From Alphaproteobacteria bacterium (GTDB lineage Bacteria > Pseudomonadota > Alphaproteobacteria > CALKHQ01), in NCBI GenBank assembly GCA_041396705.1, contig JAWKYB010000005.1, positions 124,001 through 188,000 on the forward strand: a stretch of 64,000 nucleotides of DNA, in the 5' to 3' direction. Both the position numbers and the translations under genes were made by a program. Positions 6,310 to 14,103 of the stretch are shown piece after piece. The notes beneath the pieces are model-generated. The model did no database searches, was not told the DNA's origin, and saw nothing but the letters and a program-made list of their open reading frames with translations. Within the stretch, counting starts at the first letter, position 1, and every line of letters starts with the position of its first letter.

Positions 6310-8463
6310 ATGCAGCGCATCGTCGTCGGGGACCAGCGCTTCGCCATCGGCCAGCTGATCGGCAAGGGCGGCGAGGGCGAGGTCTATGCGCTGGCCGACG
6401 GCGCCGGCATCGCGGCCAAGATCTACAACGCCGACCTGCGCGCCGGGCGCGAGGAGAAGATTCGCGCGATGGTCGGCCAGGGGCTGGCCGCCGGCACCGA
6501 TCTCGTCGCCTATCCCGGCAAGATCGTGACCGATCTCAGCGGCAACTTCCTCGGCTTCGTCATGCGGCTGGTCTCGGGCTACCGGCCGATGCACGAGCTG
6601 TACAGCCCGAAGTCGCGCCAGCGGCACTTCGTTCGCGCGGATTATCGCTTCGTCGTCCGCGCCGCGCTGAACATCGCGCGGGCGGTGGGCACGGTACACC
6701 GGGCCGGCTGCGTGATCGGCGATCTCAACCATTCCGGCGTGCTGGTCTCGCAGGACGCCACGGTAGCGCTGATCGACGCCGACAGCTTCCAGTTCCAGGC
6801 CGACGGCAAGACCTTCCCCTGCGTCGTCGGCGTGCCGGACTTCACGCCGCCGGAACTGCACGGCGCCCGGCTGGACGCGGTGGCCCGGACCGCCGCGCAC
6901 GACAATTTCGGCCTGGCCGTGGCCATCTTCCACCTGCTGTTCGCCGGCCGCCATCCCTATGCCGGCGTCTACAAGGGGCCGGACACCTCGATCGGCGAGG
7001 CGATCGCGCAGAACCGGTTCGCCTATTCCCTCGTCCGCCGGAAGGCGACCAGGACGAGCCCGCCGCCCGGGGCCCTGACCCTGGAATCCTTCCCGGAACC
7101 GGTCTCGACCGCCTTCGAGCACGCGTTCGGGCTGGATCCGGCCGCCCGTCCGGATGCGGCCGCATGGGTGGCCGCACTGGGCGCGCTGGAAGGCGCCCTC
7201 GACCGGTGCGGCAGGGTCGGCACGCACCACTACCCCAGCGCGGCCGCGCGGTGCGTGTGGTGCGAGCTGGCGACGCGCAGCGGCTTCGACATGTTCCCGG
7301 ACATGGCGGCGACGCCGCTGCCGCAGACGAGCGCGATCGACGTCGGCCGGGCGATCCGCGAGCTGTCGGCGGTGCGCCTGCCCACGCTGGCCAAGCTGCT
7401 GCCGCCGCCGACGGCGGCGAGCGGCGAACGCAGCCAGACGATGAAGGCAGCACGGGGCGAGCGGCGCTATCGCACGATCGCCGGGCTGTTGCTGGTGGCG
7501 GGCGCCGCGGCCGCGTTCCGATACGTCCCCGAGGCATGGTTCATCACGCTCGGCCTTGGCGCCTGGGGCCTGAAGCTGGCGGTCGACCGGCGGATCGACC
7601 CGGCGCCGTTCCTGCGCGCGTTCGAGACCGCGGACAAGAACCTGCAGCATGCGCTCGACGGCTTCGTGCGGCGAATCCGCCTGTCGGACGTCATCGCGGC
7701 GCACGCCGATGCCGAGGCCGCGATCGCCAGGTACCGCACCTTCGACGCGGACTTCGCCAACGCGCTGGCCGAGCACAAGACGACGCGCGAGGCGCGGCAG
7801 CTGCGAGCCCATCTCGACCGGTTCGAGATTCGCCAGGCCGCCATTCCGGGCATCGGGCCCGCCAAGACCGCGACGTTGATCTCGTTCGGCATCGAGACCG
7901 CGGCCGACGTGAATGCGGAGGCCGTGCTGCAGGTTCCGGGCTTCGGCGAAGCGATGGCCGGCAAGCTGATGGACTGGCGGCGCGGGCACGAGGCCCGCTT
8001 CCGCTACGACCCCAGGCCGAACGCGCAGGATGTCGCGGACGAACAGGCCCTGCGCACCGCGTTCGCCAACGAAAAGGCCGCCCTGGTCGCCACCATCGCG
8101 GCCGGGCTGAGCACCATGCGCGGCGCAGGCATTCACATGGACGCGCTGCCGGCGATGGCCCACAGCGATGCCGCGCTTTCGCACGCGGTCGACCTGCGCA
8201 CGCAGGCCGAGAACGAGCTGCGGCTGCTGGGCGCCACCGTTCCCAAGTCGGCCGTCTCGCTCAGAACCGTGACCCGGTTCCAGCCGAGCCCGCCGTCCCG
8301 GGCCCCGGCAGGAGCGGCCGGGCCGATCAAGCCTCGCCGCGGCAGGTCGCGCATCAGCCCGGACTGTCCGAAATGCCGGGCCCCGATGCGGCGCAACCCG
8401 GATCGCAACGGTCCGACCTGGGTGTGCGCGCGCCGCCCGCGCTGCCGCGGCACGCGACCCTGA
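6310..8463 (+). CDS. Protein kinase with helix-hairpin-helix and C-terminal zinc ribbon (YegI-like, COG4248 type)
   Basis: A 717-residue multidomain protein. The N-terminal kinase lobe has GKGGEGEVY (about 18-26) and the ATP-binding Lys in AAKIY (about 39). The catalytic loop reads GDLNHSGVLV (about 137) and the metal-binding motif LIDADSF (about 154) replaces DFG, as in the YegI/TerY-P kinase group. A CVWC pair lies near 316 and a hydrophobic, possibly membrane-associated segment near 389-420. Two helix-hairpin-helix motifs, IPGIGPAKTA (about 513) and VPGFGEAMAG (about 542), suggest DNA contact. The tail CPKC...C...C (686-713) resembles a topoisomerase-type zinc ribbon. Third gene of the vWA-PP2C-kinase operon. 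The direct target is unknown. Confidence 0.88.
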   Translation: MQRIVVGDQRFAIGQLIGKGGEGEVYALADGAGIAAKIYNADLRAGREEKIRAMVGQGLAAGTDLVAYPGKIVTDLSGNFLGFVMRLVSGYRPMHELYSPKSRQRHFVRADYRFVVRAALNIARAVGTVHRAGCVIGDLNHSGVLVSQDATVALIDADSFQFQADGKTFPCVVGVPDFTPPELHGARLDAVARTAAHDNFGLAVAIFHLLFAGRHPYAGVYKGPDTSIGEAIAQNRFAYSLVRRKATRTSPPPGALTLESFPEPVSTAFEHAFGLDPAARPDAAAWVAALGALEGALDRCGRVGTHHYPSAAARCVWCELATRSGFDMFPDMAATPLPQTSAIDVGRAIRELSAVRLPTLAKLLPPPTAASGERSQTMKAARGERRYRTIAGLLLVAGAAAAFRYVPEAWFITLGLGAWGLKLAVDRRIDPAPFLRAFETADKNLQHALDGFVRRIRLSDVIAAHADAEAAIARYRTFDADFANALAEHKTTREARQLRAHLDRFEIRQAAIPGIGPAKTATLISFGIETAADVNAEAVLQVPGFGEAMAGKLMDWRRGHEARFRYDPRPNAQDVADEQALRTAFANEKAALVATIAAGLSTMRGAGIHMDALPAMAHSDAALSHAVDLRTQAENELRLLGATVPKSAVSLRTVTRFQPSPPSRAPAGAAGPIKPRRGRSRISPDCPKCRAPMRRNPDRNGPTWVCARRPRCRGTRP

Positions 8464-8559
8464 CGGCCGCGACGTCGTCGCCACGGCGGCGGGGATGCGC
8501 GGCCACCGGCGGACCGGCGTCGGGCGGCGCCGTCGGTTCGGTGCCGGCGGATCGGCGCG

Positions 8560-9207
8560 CTACTGCACCCAGCCGGGCGGGTCGAGCAGGAAGTCCTGCA
8601 CCGCCGCCGCCGAATCCAGCGGCAGCAGATCCCTGCGATCGGTCAGGATCTCGGCATAGTAGGGAATGTTCTGCAGGCGCTGTTCCAGCGTCTCGGTGAT
8701 CTGCATCGCGTTGTAGCCGGCCTGGTGAAAATAGGTGACCCGGGCCCGGATCAGTGCCGACCGCCCCTCGAAACCCATCGCTTCGAATACGGCGCGAAGC
8801 TGGTCGATCCTGAAGATCTCGATGTCCCGCAGAACCTCCGCCGTTCTCGGGTCGCTGTGGGCCCACTCCCGAATGGCGTTGTCGTAGCGCGGATTGAACT
8901 CGTCCTCGAGCACCAGGGTCCGGACATAGGCGAGATACTGTCGCATGCCGCTGGGGCCGGCCGCCGCGATCGAGCGGGTGAACGGATCGGTGTTGCGTCG
9001 CGCCCAGTCCTGCCGGATGTCCTCCAGCAGGTCCTCCAGCTTGCGGTACTGCCAATAGAAGGCGCCGGTCGTGGCGCCAAGCGATTCCGAGAGCGCCCGC
9101 AAGCGAATGCCGGCGATGCCCTTCTCGATCAGCACGCGCCGGCCGGCGCCGATCCAGTCTTCCCGGCTGAGCCCGCGCTGTTCCTGACCAGGGTCCGTCA
9201 TTCGCAT
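8560..9207 (-). CDS. TetR/AcrR-family transcriptional regulator
   Basis: A 215-residue regulator. The N-terminal helix-turn-helix is clear at about residues 30-62 (IRLRALSESLGATTGAFYWQY). The large C-terminal ligand domain has no recognisable ligand signature. It diverges from the TRAP/nitrilase operon, and the 139-base gap holds two palindromic 14-mers that are good operator candidates, so it probably represses that operon and itself. The start is uncertain: in-frame ATGs occur at 9201, 9207 and further upstream; I chose 9207, just before the conserved region. Confidence 0.85.
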   Translation of the reverse strand: MRMTDPGQEQRGLSREDWIGAGRRVLIEKGIAGIRLRALSESLGATTGAFYWQYRKLEDLLEDIRQDWARRNTDPFTRSIAAAGPSGMRQYLAYVRTLVLEDEFNPRYDNAIREWAHSDPRTAEVLRDIEIFRIDQLRAVFEAMGFEGRSALIRARVTYFHQAGYNAMQITETLEQRLQNIPYYAEILTDRRDLLPLDSAAAVQDFLLDPPGWVQ

Positions 9208-9248
9208 CCCCAGAACCTTCGACATCCGTCGCATCCGCATCATTCCCG

Positions 9249-9254
9249 TTGACA
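9249..9254 (+). promoter_or_regulatory. Possible -35 element of the TRAP operon
   Basis: TTGACA at 9249-9254 matches the sigma-70 -35 consensus. The -10 is not certain: A/T-containing hexamers lie at 9273-9280, inside the first palindrome, with a spacing of about 18-20 bases. A regulator bound there would cover the promoter. Confidence 0.4.
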
Positions 9255-9265
9255 CACTTTCGCAC

Positions 9266-9279
9266 ATAACGCACGTTAT
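9266..9279. promoter_or_regulatory. Palindromic operator 1 (ATAACG-CA-CGTTAT)
   Basis: A 14-base inverted repeat with 6-base perfect arms. It lies in the TetR-TRAP divergent gap. Its arms share ATAAC/GTTAT with the second palindrome 24 bases downstream. Confidence 0.7.
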
Positions 9280-9289
9280 GGAAGCGAGG

Positions 9290-9303
9290 ATAACAACTGT
9301 TAT
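9290..9303. promoter_or_regulatory. Palindromic operator 2 (ATAACA-AC-TGTTAT)
   Basis: A second 14-base inverted repeat with 6-base perfect arms, centred 24 bases from the first. The paired arrangement suits cooperative binding of two TetR dimers. Confidence 0.7.
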
Positions 9304-9346
9304 GTTGGTCGGCCAACGGCCACGTCTCAACGAGGAGGTTCTGTTG

Positions 9347-10330
9347 ATGGAAAGGATCCTATGCGCCGCCGCGGTCGCGATCGGGCTCGCCGCGGCGCCG
9401 GCATTCGCACAGATCGAACTGAAGATCGCCACCGACTCCGGCGACCGCGACTCGCCGTCGGGGCAGGCGATCGCCAACTGGGCCAGCGCCATCGAAGAAG
9501 GCTCGAACGGCGAGATCGCGGTTCGCGTGTTCTACCAGAACGAACTTGGCGGCCAGCTCGAGGTCTTCGATCTGTTCGTCGCCGGCGAAATCGACCTGAT
9601 GCTGTCGTGGCCGTCGACGTCGTACGACAAGCGGATCGGCATCCTGAACACGCCCTACATGGTGACTTCCTGGGAAGACGCCTTTGACGCCTACAAGCCC
9701 GGCGGTTGGGTCAACGGCGTCCTGAACGCGGTGTTCAACGACATCGGGCTGAAGTACTTCGGCGCATGGCCCGAAGGCTTCAGCGGCGTGGCCACGCGCG
9801 GCGCCTATGCCACCGACATCGCCGGGGCCCAGAACATCAAGGTCCGGACGCCCCCTCTGTTTCCGTTCCCGCAGATCCTCGAGTCGATGGGCTACCAGAC
9901 GGCCGCGATCGACTGGGGCGAAGTCTACACGTCGATCCAGACCGGCGTCGTCGACGGCGACGCAGGCAACGTGATCTACTGGGACTATGAATATTTCCGG
10001 GACGTCCTCGACTATTACGTCCGCACCAAGCATACCTTCGTCACCGGCAATCTCCTCGCCAATCTCGACAGCTACAACAGCCTGTCGCCCGAGTTGCAGC
10101 GACTGATCGAGGAGACGGCGGTCGCGGAGATGGCCAAGCAGTTCGAGGACGCCCGGGCAACCGACCAGCATTACGTCGATCTCGCCGTCACGTTCGGCAT
10201 GGAATATTTCGAACTGACCGACGAACAACTCGCCGCGCTTGCCGACAAGGTCCGGGGCGAGGTGTGGGCCCAGATGGAGCCCGACGTTGGCATCGAGATC
10301 ATGGATCTCATCCGGGCCAACGTTCGGTAG
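9347..10330 (+). CDS. TRAP transporter substrate-binding protein (DctP family)
   Basis: A 327-residue periplasmic binding protein for a tripartite ATP-independent periplasmic transporter. Signal peptide at residues 1-21, with likely cleavage after AFA. The mature part begins QIELKIATDS and contains the DctP-type hallmark VRTPPL, where the Arg normally binds the substrate carboxylate, and QTGVVDGDAG. ATG 9347 is chosen for its GAGGAGG ribosome binding site at 9331-9337 and for the signal peptide. First gene of the operon binding protein, DctQ, DctM, nitrilase. The substrate is unknown but is probably an organic acid or N-acyl compound hydrolysed by the downstream amidase-like enzyme. Confidence 0.9.
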   Translation: MERILCAAAVAIGLAAAPAFAQIELKIATDSGDRDSPSGQAIANWASAIEEGSNGEIAVRVFYQNELGGQLEVFDLFVAGEIDLMLSWPSTSYDKRIGILNTPYMVTSWEDAFDAYKPGGWVNGVLNAVFNDIGLKYFGAWPEGFSGVATRGAYATDIAGAQNIKVRTPPLFPFPQILESMGYQTAAIDWGEVYTSIQTGVVDGDAGNVIYWDYEYFRDVLDYYVRTKHTFVTGNLLANLDSYNSLSPELQRLIEETAVAEMAKQFEDARATDQHYVDLAVTFGMEYFELTDEQLAALADKVRGEVWAQMEPDVGIEIMDLIRANVR

Positions 10331-10342
10331 TCCGAATCGAAG

Positions 10343-10367
10343 GGTCGCTCCGGGCCACGGGGCGACC
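10343..10367 (+). other. Hairpin between TRAP binding-protein and permease genes
   Basis: GGTCGCTCC (10343-10351) can pair with GGGGCGACC (10359-10367), with one G-U pair and a 7-base loop. No T-run follows. Such structures often stabilise the upstream mRNA segment so that binding protein exceeds permease. Confidence 0.4.
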
Positions 10368-10393
10368 TGCCATCTGTTCCGGGAGCCCGCGGG

Positions 10394-10912
10394 ATGACTG
10401 AAGCCTTTCGCCGGATCGATCGCGTCATCATGTGGGCCATGGGCCTGGTGGTCATCGTCACCAATCTGGCGGTGACGGCCCTGATCCTGTTTCTGGTCCT
10501 GGCCCGGTTCGTCCTGGGCTGGTCCGTGGTGGGCATTCTCGATCTCGCGACGCTGTCCGCGATGTGGCTCTACATGTGCGGGGCGGTGATCGCGGCGCGC
10601 AACCGCGAGCATCTGGTGGTCGACTACCTCTCGCAGTCGCTGAAGGCGCCGCGCGTCAAGGCGCTCCACAACCTTGCGGTTTCGCTGATCATGGTCGTGC
10701 TCAGCGTGTTCTTCGTCGACCTCGCCCGCGACATGGTGGACTGGTCGATCGCCCGACCGCAAACGACGGCAGAACTCAGCCTGCCGCTTCTGATCCCGCA
10801 GTCGGCCCTCGTGCTCGCCGCAGGGCTGTTCGCGATCTACGCCTTGCGCGACCTCGTCATAGCCGCCAGGTCGCTGTCCGCGGCGAAGGCGGACGGGATC
10901 GGGGAGGCCTGA
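10394..10912 (+). CDS. TRAP transporter small permease (DctQ family)
   Basis: A 172-residue inner-membrane protein with four predicted transmembrane helices (roughly residues 15-37, 48-68, 90-112 and 132-152), matching the DctQ size and topology. It pairs with the large permease encoded 2 bases downstream. An upstream GGGAGCC serves as a weak ribosome binding site for ATG 10394. Confidence 0.88.
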   Translation: MTEAFRRIDRVIMWAMGLVVIVTNLAVTALILFLVLARFVLGWSVVGILDLATLSAMWLYMCGAVIAARNREHLVVDYLSQSLKAPRVKALHNLAVSLIMVVLSVFFVDLARDMVDWSIARPQTTAELSLPLLIPQSALVLAAGLFAIYALRDLVIAARSLSAAKADGIGEA

Positions 10913-10914
10913 GG

Positions 10915-12216
10915 ATGGAAGCGATTGTCGGCATCGCGCTGCTGATGGCGCTGATGGTCTTCGGCGTGCCGGTCGCCTGGTCGTTCGCGGGCGTGCTGAT
11001 GTACCTGGTCTGGGCCTATGACGTGAACACAACCACGCTCTTGCTCCAGGGCTTCCGCTCGCTCGACTCGGTGATCCTGCTCGCCCTTCCGCTGTTCGTG
11101 CTGGCCGGATACCTGATGCAATCGGGCGGCGTGGCCGAACGGCTCATCCGCTTCATGGCGCTGGTGCTGCGCGGCCGCCGGGGCGGCATGGGTGGCGCGA
11201 TGATCGCGACCTCTGGCATTTTCGGCGCCATTTCGGGGACGGCAACGGCGGCGGTCGCCTCGATCGGTACGATCATGATCGATCCCCTTGCGGAGCGCGG
11301 CTATCCCCGCGGCTACAGCTCGGCCCTGCTGGGGATGTCGTCGCTGCTGGGGATCCTCATTCCGCCGTCGATCACGCTGATCCTGTTCGGCGTGGTGACC
11401 CGGCAGTCGATCACGGCGCTGTTCGCTGCGACGATCGTTCCAGGAATCCTGCTGATGGCAGGCCTGCTGATCTTCAACAAGGTGACGACACGGCGGATCC
11501 TGAAGGACACGCGCGAGCGGCTGGAAGCCCTGCGCAGGCAGAAGAGCGCCGAAAACGGGTGGAAGGCCACGCTGCGCGCGTCACCGGCGCTGATGATGCC
11601 GGTCATCATCCTCGGCGGCATCTATGGCGGCGTATTCACGCCGACCGAGGCGGCGGCGGTGGCGCTGTTCGTCGCGATCCTGATCGGCTTCTTCATCTAC
11701 CGCGATCTGACCATCGCGCGATTCCGGCGAAGCCTGCTCGACGCCGGCGAGACCACCGGCACCATCATCCTGATCCTGCTGTTCTCCTTCATGATCGGCC
11801 GGATCATGGTGGCCGAGGGTGTGCCGCAGGACCTGACCGAGGCGGTGACGCGGGTGACGGACAACACGTTCCTGATCCTCATCCTCGTGAACGTCTTCCT
11901 GATCTTCGTCGGGATGATCATGGACGACCTGTCCGTCACGGTGGTCATCGCGCCGCTGATGATGCCGCTGATGGTGTCGCACGGGGTCGACCCGATCCAC
12001 TATGCATCGATCGTGGCCTGCTCGGTGGTCATCGGCGCCAACAGCCCGCCGGTCGCGCCGATCCTCTACATGGCCTGCCGGATCGGCAAGGTTTCGATCC
12101 ACCACGCCGTCGCGCCGGCGCTCCGGCTGATCCTGTTCGTCGCACTGCCGGTCATGCTGCTCGTGACCTTCGTGCCGGAACTCTCTCTGTTTCTGCCGCG
12201 GCTCCTGGGCTTCTAG
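10915..12216 (+). CDS. TRAP transporter large permease (DctM family)
   Basis: A 433-residue polytopic membrane protein, the sodium-coupled transport subunit. Family signatures are FGAISGTATAAVASIG near residue 103, GILIPPSITLILFG near 145, FTPTEAAAVA near 242 and the C-terminal IGANSPPVAPILY. GTG/ATG options exist upstream, but ATG 10915 overlaps the spacing expected after the DctQ stop at 10912 and is preceded by GGGGAGG. Translational coupling with DctQ is likely. Confidence 0.92.
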   Translation: MEAIVGIALLMALMVFGVPVAWSFAGVLMYLVWAYDVNTTTLLLQGFRSLDSVILLALPLFVLAGYLMQSGGVAERLIRFMALVLRGRRGGMGGAMIATSGIFGAISGTATAAVASIGTIMIDPLAERGYPRGYSSALLGMSSLLGILIPPSITLILFGVVTRQSITALFAATIVPGILLMAGLLIFNKVTTRRILKDTRERLEALRRQKSAENGWKATLRASPALMMPVIILGGIYGGVFTPTEAAAVALFVAILIGFFIYRDLTIARFRRSLLDAGETTGTIILILLFSFMIGRIMVAEGVPQDLTEAVTRVTDNTFLILILVNVFLIFVGMIMDDLSVTVVIAPLMMPLMVSHGVDPIHYASIVACSVVIGANSPPVAPILYMACRIGKVSIHHAVAPALRLILFVALPVMLLVTFVPELSLFLPRLLGF

Positions 12217-12229
12217 CGAAGACGCCGGC

Positions 12230-13003
12230 ATGACGACACTGAAGCTGGCCCTTTGGCAGGCGGCGCCAGAGGGACGCGACGCCGATGCATTCTGTCGGGC
12301 GCTCGATGCGGTCATGAACGCGACCCCGGCGGATCTGGTGATCACGCCCGAATTGCTCTGGCCGGGCTATGGCGATGCGGCAACCGCGCGCGCGGCGGCG
12401 GTCGGTCGGGACAGCGCGCTGATCGACCGGGTACGCGCACTTGCCGCGCACCATCGGCGTGGCGTGGTCCTCGGCTATGCCGAGGCCGGAGCGGAGGGGC
12501 TTTTCAACAGTGCGATCTGCATCGACCCCGACGGGGCGGTTCTGCTGAACTACCGCAAGCAGACGAGCGCGAACGACTACGAGCGGGCCTGTTTCGGCGC
12601 CGGCCAGCCCGGTCCGGTCACGATGCTCGCCGGCGTGCCGACTGCGATCCTGATCTGCTACGATGCTGAATTTCCGGAGCATGTGCGCCGCGCCGCCCGC
12701 GACGGCGCGCGCCTTGTCATCGTTCCGACGGCGCTTGGACCGAAGTGGCGTATCGTGGCGGACGTGGTGATCCCGACGCGGGCGTACGAGAACGGCATCT
12801 TCGTCGCCTACTGCAACTACGCCACGACGCCGGTGTGCGAATCCTTCTGCGGCCTGAGCCTGGTTGCCGGGCCGGACGGCAGTTGCGTGGCACGCGCCGG
12901 GCATGCGCCGTGCGTGCTCGAGGCGACAATCGATCTCGAACACGTCGATCGCCACCGGGGCCAGCTGCATTTGCTGCGCGATCTGGGTGCACGCGCGGAC
13001 TGA
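12230..13003 (+). CDS. Carbon-nitrogen hydrolase (nitrilase superfamily)
   Basis: A 257-residue cytoplasmic hydrolase of the nitrilase/amidase fold. The catalytic triad is visible: Glu41 in TPELLWPGY, Lys near 109 in NYRKQ, and Cys near 143 in LICYDAEFPE. The nearest familiar groups are aliphatic amidases and N-carbamoyl amino acid hydrolases; the exact substrate cannot be read from sequence. It starts 13 bases after the TRAP large permease stop, so it probably processes the imported compound. Presumably controlled by the divergent TetR regulator. Confidence 0.87.
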   Translation: MTTLKLALWQAAPEGRDADAFCRALDAVMNATPADLVITPELLWPGYGDAATARAAAVGRDSALIDRVRALAAHHRRGVVLGYAEAGAEGLFNSAICIDPDGAVLLNYRKQTSANDYERACFGAGQPGPVTMLAGVPTAILICYDAEFPEHVRRAARDGARLVIVPTALGPKWRIVADVVIPTRAYENGIFVAYCNYATTPVCESFCGLSLVAGPDGSCVARAGHAPCVLEATIDLEHVDRHRGQLHLLRDLGARAD

Positions 13004-13094
13004 CGGCCGGACCTCGCCGCCAACGCGCTGGCACGAACTCCCGCGGCAGGGGCGATCGCGCATCGCTGCCGGGCGCGCGGAGCGCACCGCGCGC

Positions 13095-13943
13095 TCAGGC
13101 CGGCACGCTCTCCCGGTCCAGGCCCGGCAGGTGGCCGATCAGCTGTTCGAGGGCGGCGACCGCGGCGGCGCCGTAGTGGTCGTACAGGCGGGCGCGGGCC
13201 TCGCGGTCGCGCAGCCGCTCGGCCAGGTCGGCGAACAGGCCGGCGAACAGGCGGTCGAAGTTGCGGTCGTCGAGCAGGTCGAAATGGCCGATCGGCACGC
13301 CGGCGGCGTCGGGCACGCCGAGCTCGGGCTGGTGGCGGTCGACCACGGTGACGAACCAGCGCCGCCGCTTGGCGAAATCGTCGAAATAGGGCAGCACCGC
13401 CAGGCGCACGTCGTCGACCAGCTGGCCGACCTCCGGGTTGCGCTCGACCAGCGCCCAGGTGAAGTCGGCGCCGTGACGCTGGCGCAGGGAGGCGACGATG
13501 TCGACGCAGCGGCGCCGGGCCAGGTCCCACAGGTTGCCCGGCGCCATCGTCGCCAGCGCCGACAGGATGCCCGGGATCGCCGCGCGCGGGATCGCCGGGC
13601 TGCCGTCGGCCAGCGTCTTCAGGTCGGAGCCGGCCGGGGCCAGCAGGTGCTCGAACTTCTCCACCAGCAGGCGCTGCAGCGGCGCGCTGCGCCGGTCGGG
13701 CGTGTCGTCGCCCCGGCGCGAGAAGCCGCCGGCGCGCCACAGCTCGCCATAGCGCCCGGCCATGATCGCCGGGTCGCCCTTGAACGCGGCGGCGAGCGCA
13801 CGCAGCCGGTCCATCGTCAGCCCGGCGGCGGCCTGGCCGGCGACGAAGGCGAGGAAGCCGTCGAGCGCCGCATCGCCGACCTGCCGGCACCACGTCTGGC
13901 CGGAGCCGTCCTGTTCGGTTTCGCTGTCGACGTCGTCGCTCAT
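13095..13943 (-). CDS. Conserved protein of unknown function
   Basis: I do not recognise this 282-residue protein. It has no signal peptide or transmembrane segment, is acidic at the N-terminus, and is mostly predicted helix. Notable stretches are the LAPAGSDLKTLADGSPAIPRAAIPGI region (about 103-128) and the aromatic/basic patch FAKRRRWFVTVVDRHQPELG (about 195). Its codon use is typical of a native gene. It is convergent with the nitrilase gene and divergent from nadE. The C-terminal half mentions no catalytic motif I can name. Confidence 0.7.
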   Translation of the reverse strand: MSDDVDSETEQDGSGQTWCRQVGDAALDGFLAFVAGQAAAGLTMDRLRALAAAFKGDPAIMAGRYGELWRAGGFSRRGDDTPDRRSAPLQRLLVEKFEHLLAPAGSDLKTLADGSPAIPRAAIPGILSALATMAPGNLWDLARRRCVDIVASLRQRHGADFTWALVERNPEVGQLVDDVRLAVLPYFDDFAKRRRWFVTVVDRHQPELGVPDAAGVPIGHFDLLDDRNFDRLFAGLFADLAERLRDREARARLYDHYGAAAVAALEQLIGHLPGLDRESVPA

Positions 13944-14103
13944 CGCCTGCCGATCCGTGAAGCGCGGTCCGCCGAGGGGCCGCGGCGCCAGGGTGGCACG
14001 GTCATGGTAAACCGCGGATTAACCGCGTCGGCGCCGCCGCCGGTCGCCGCCCGCGCAATTCGCCTTGCGGTCGCCCCATATCGGCCTTAAGAGCCGGGCT
14101 GCC

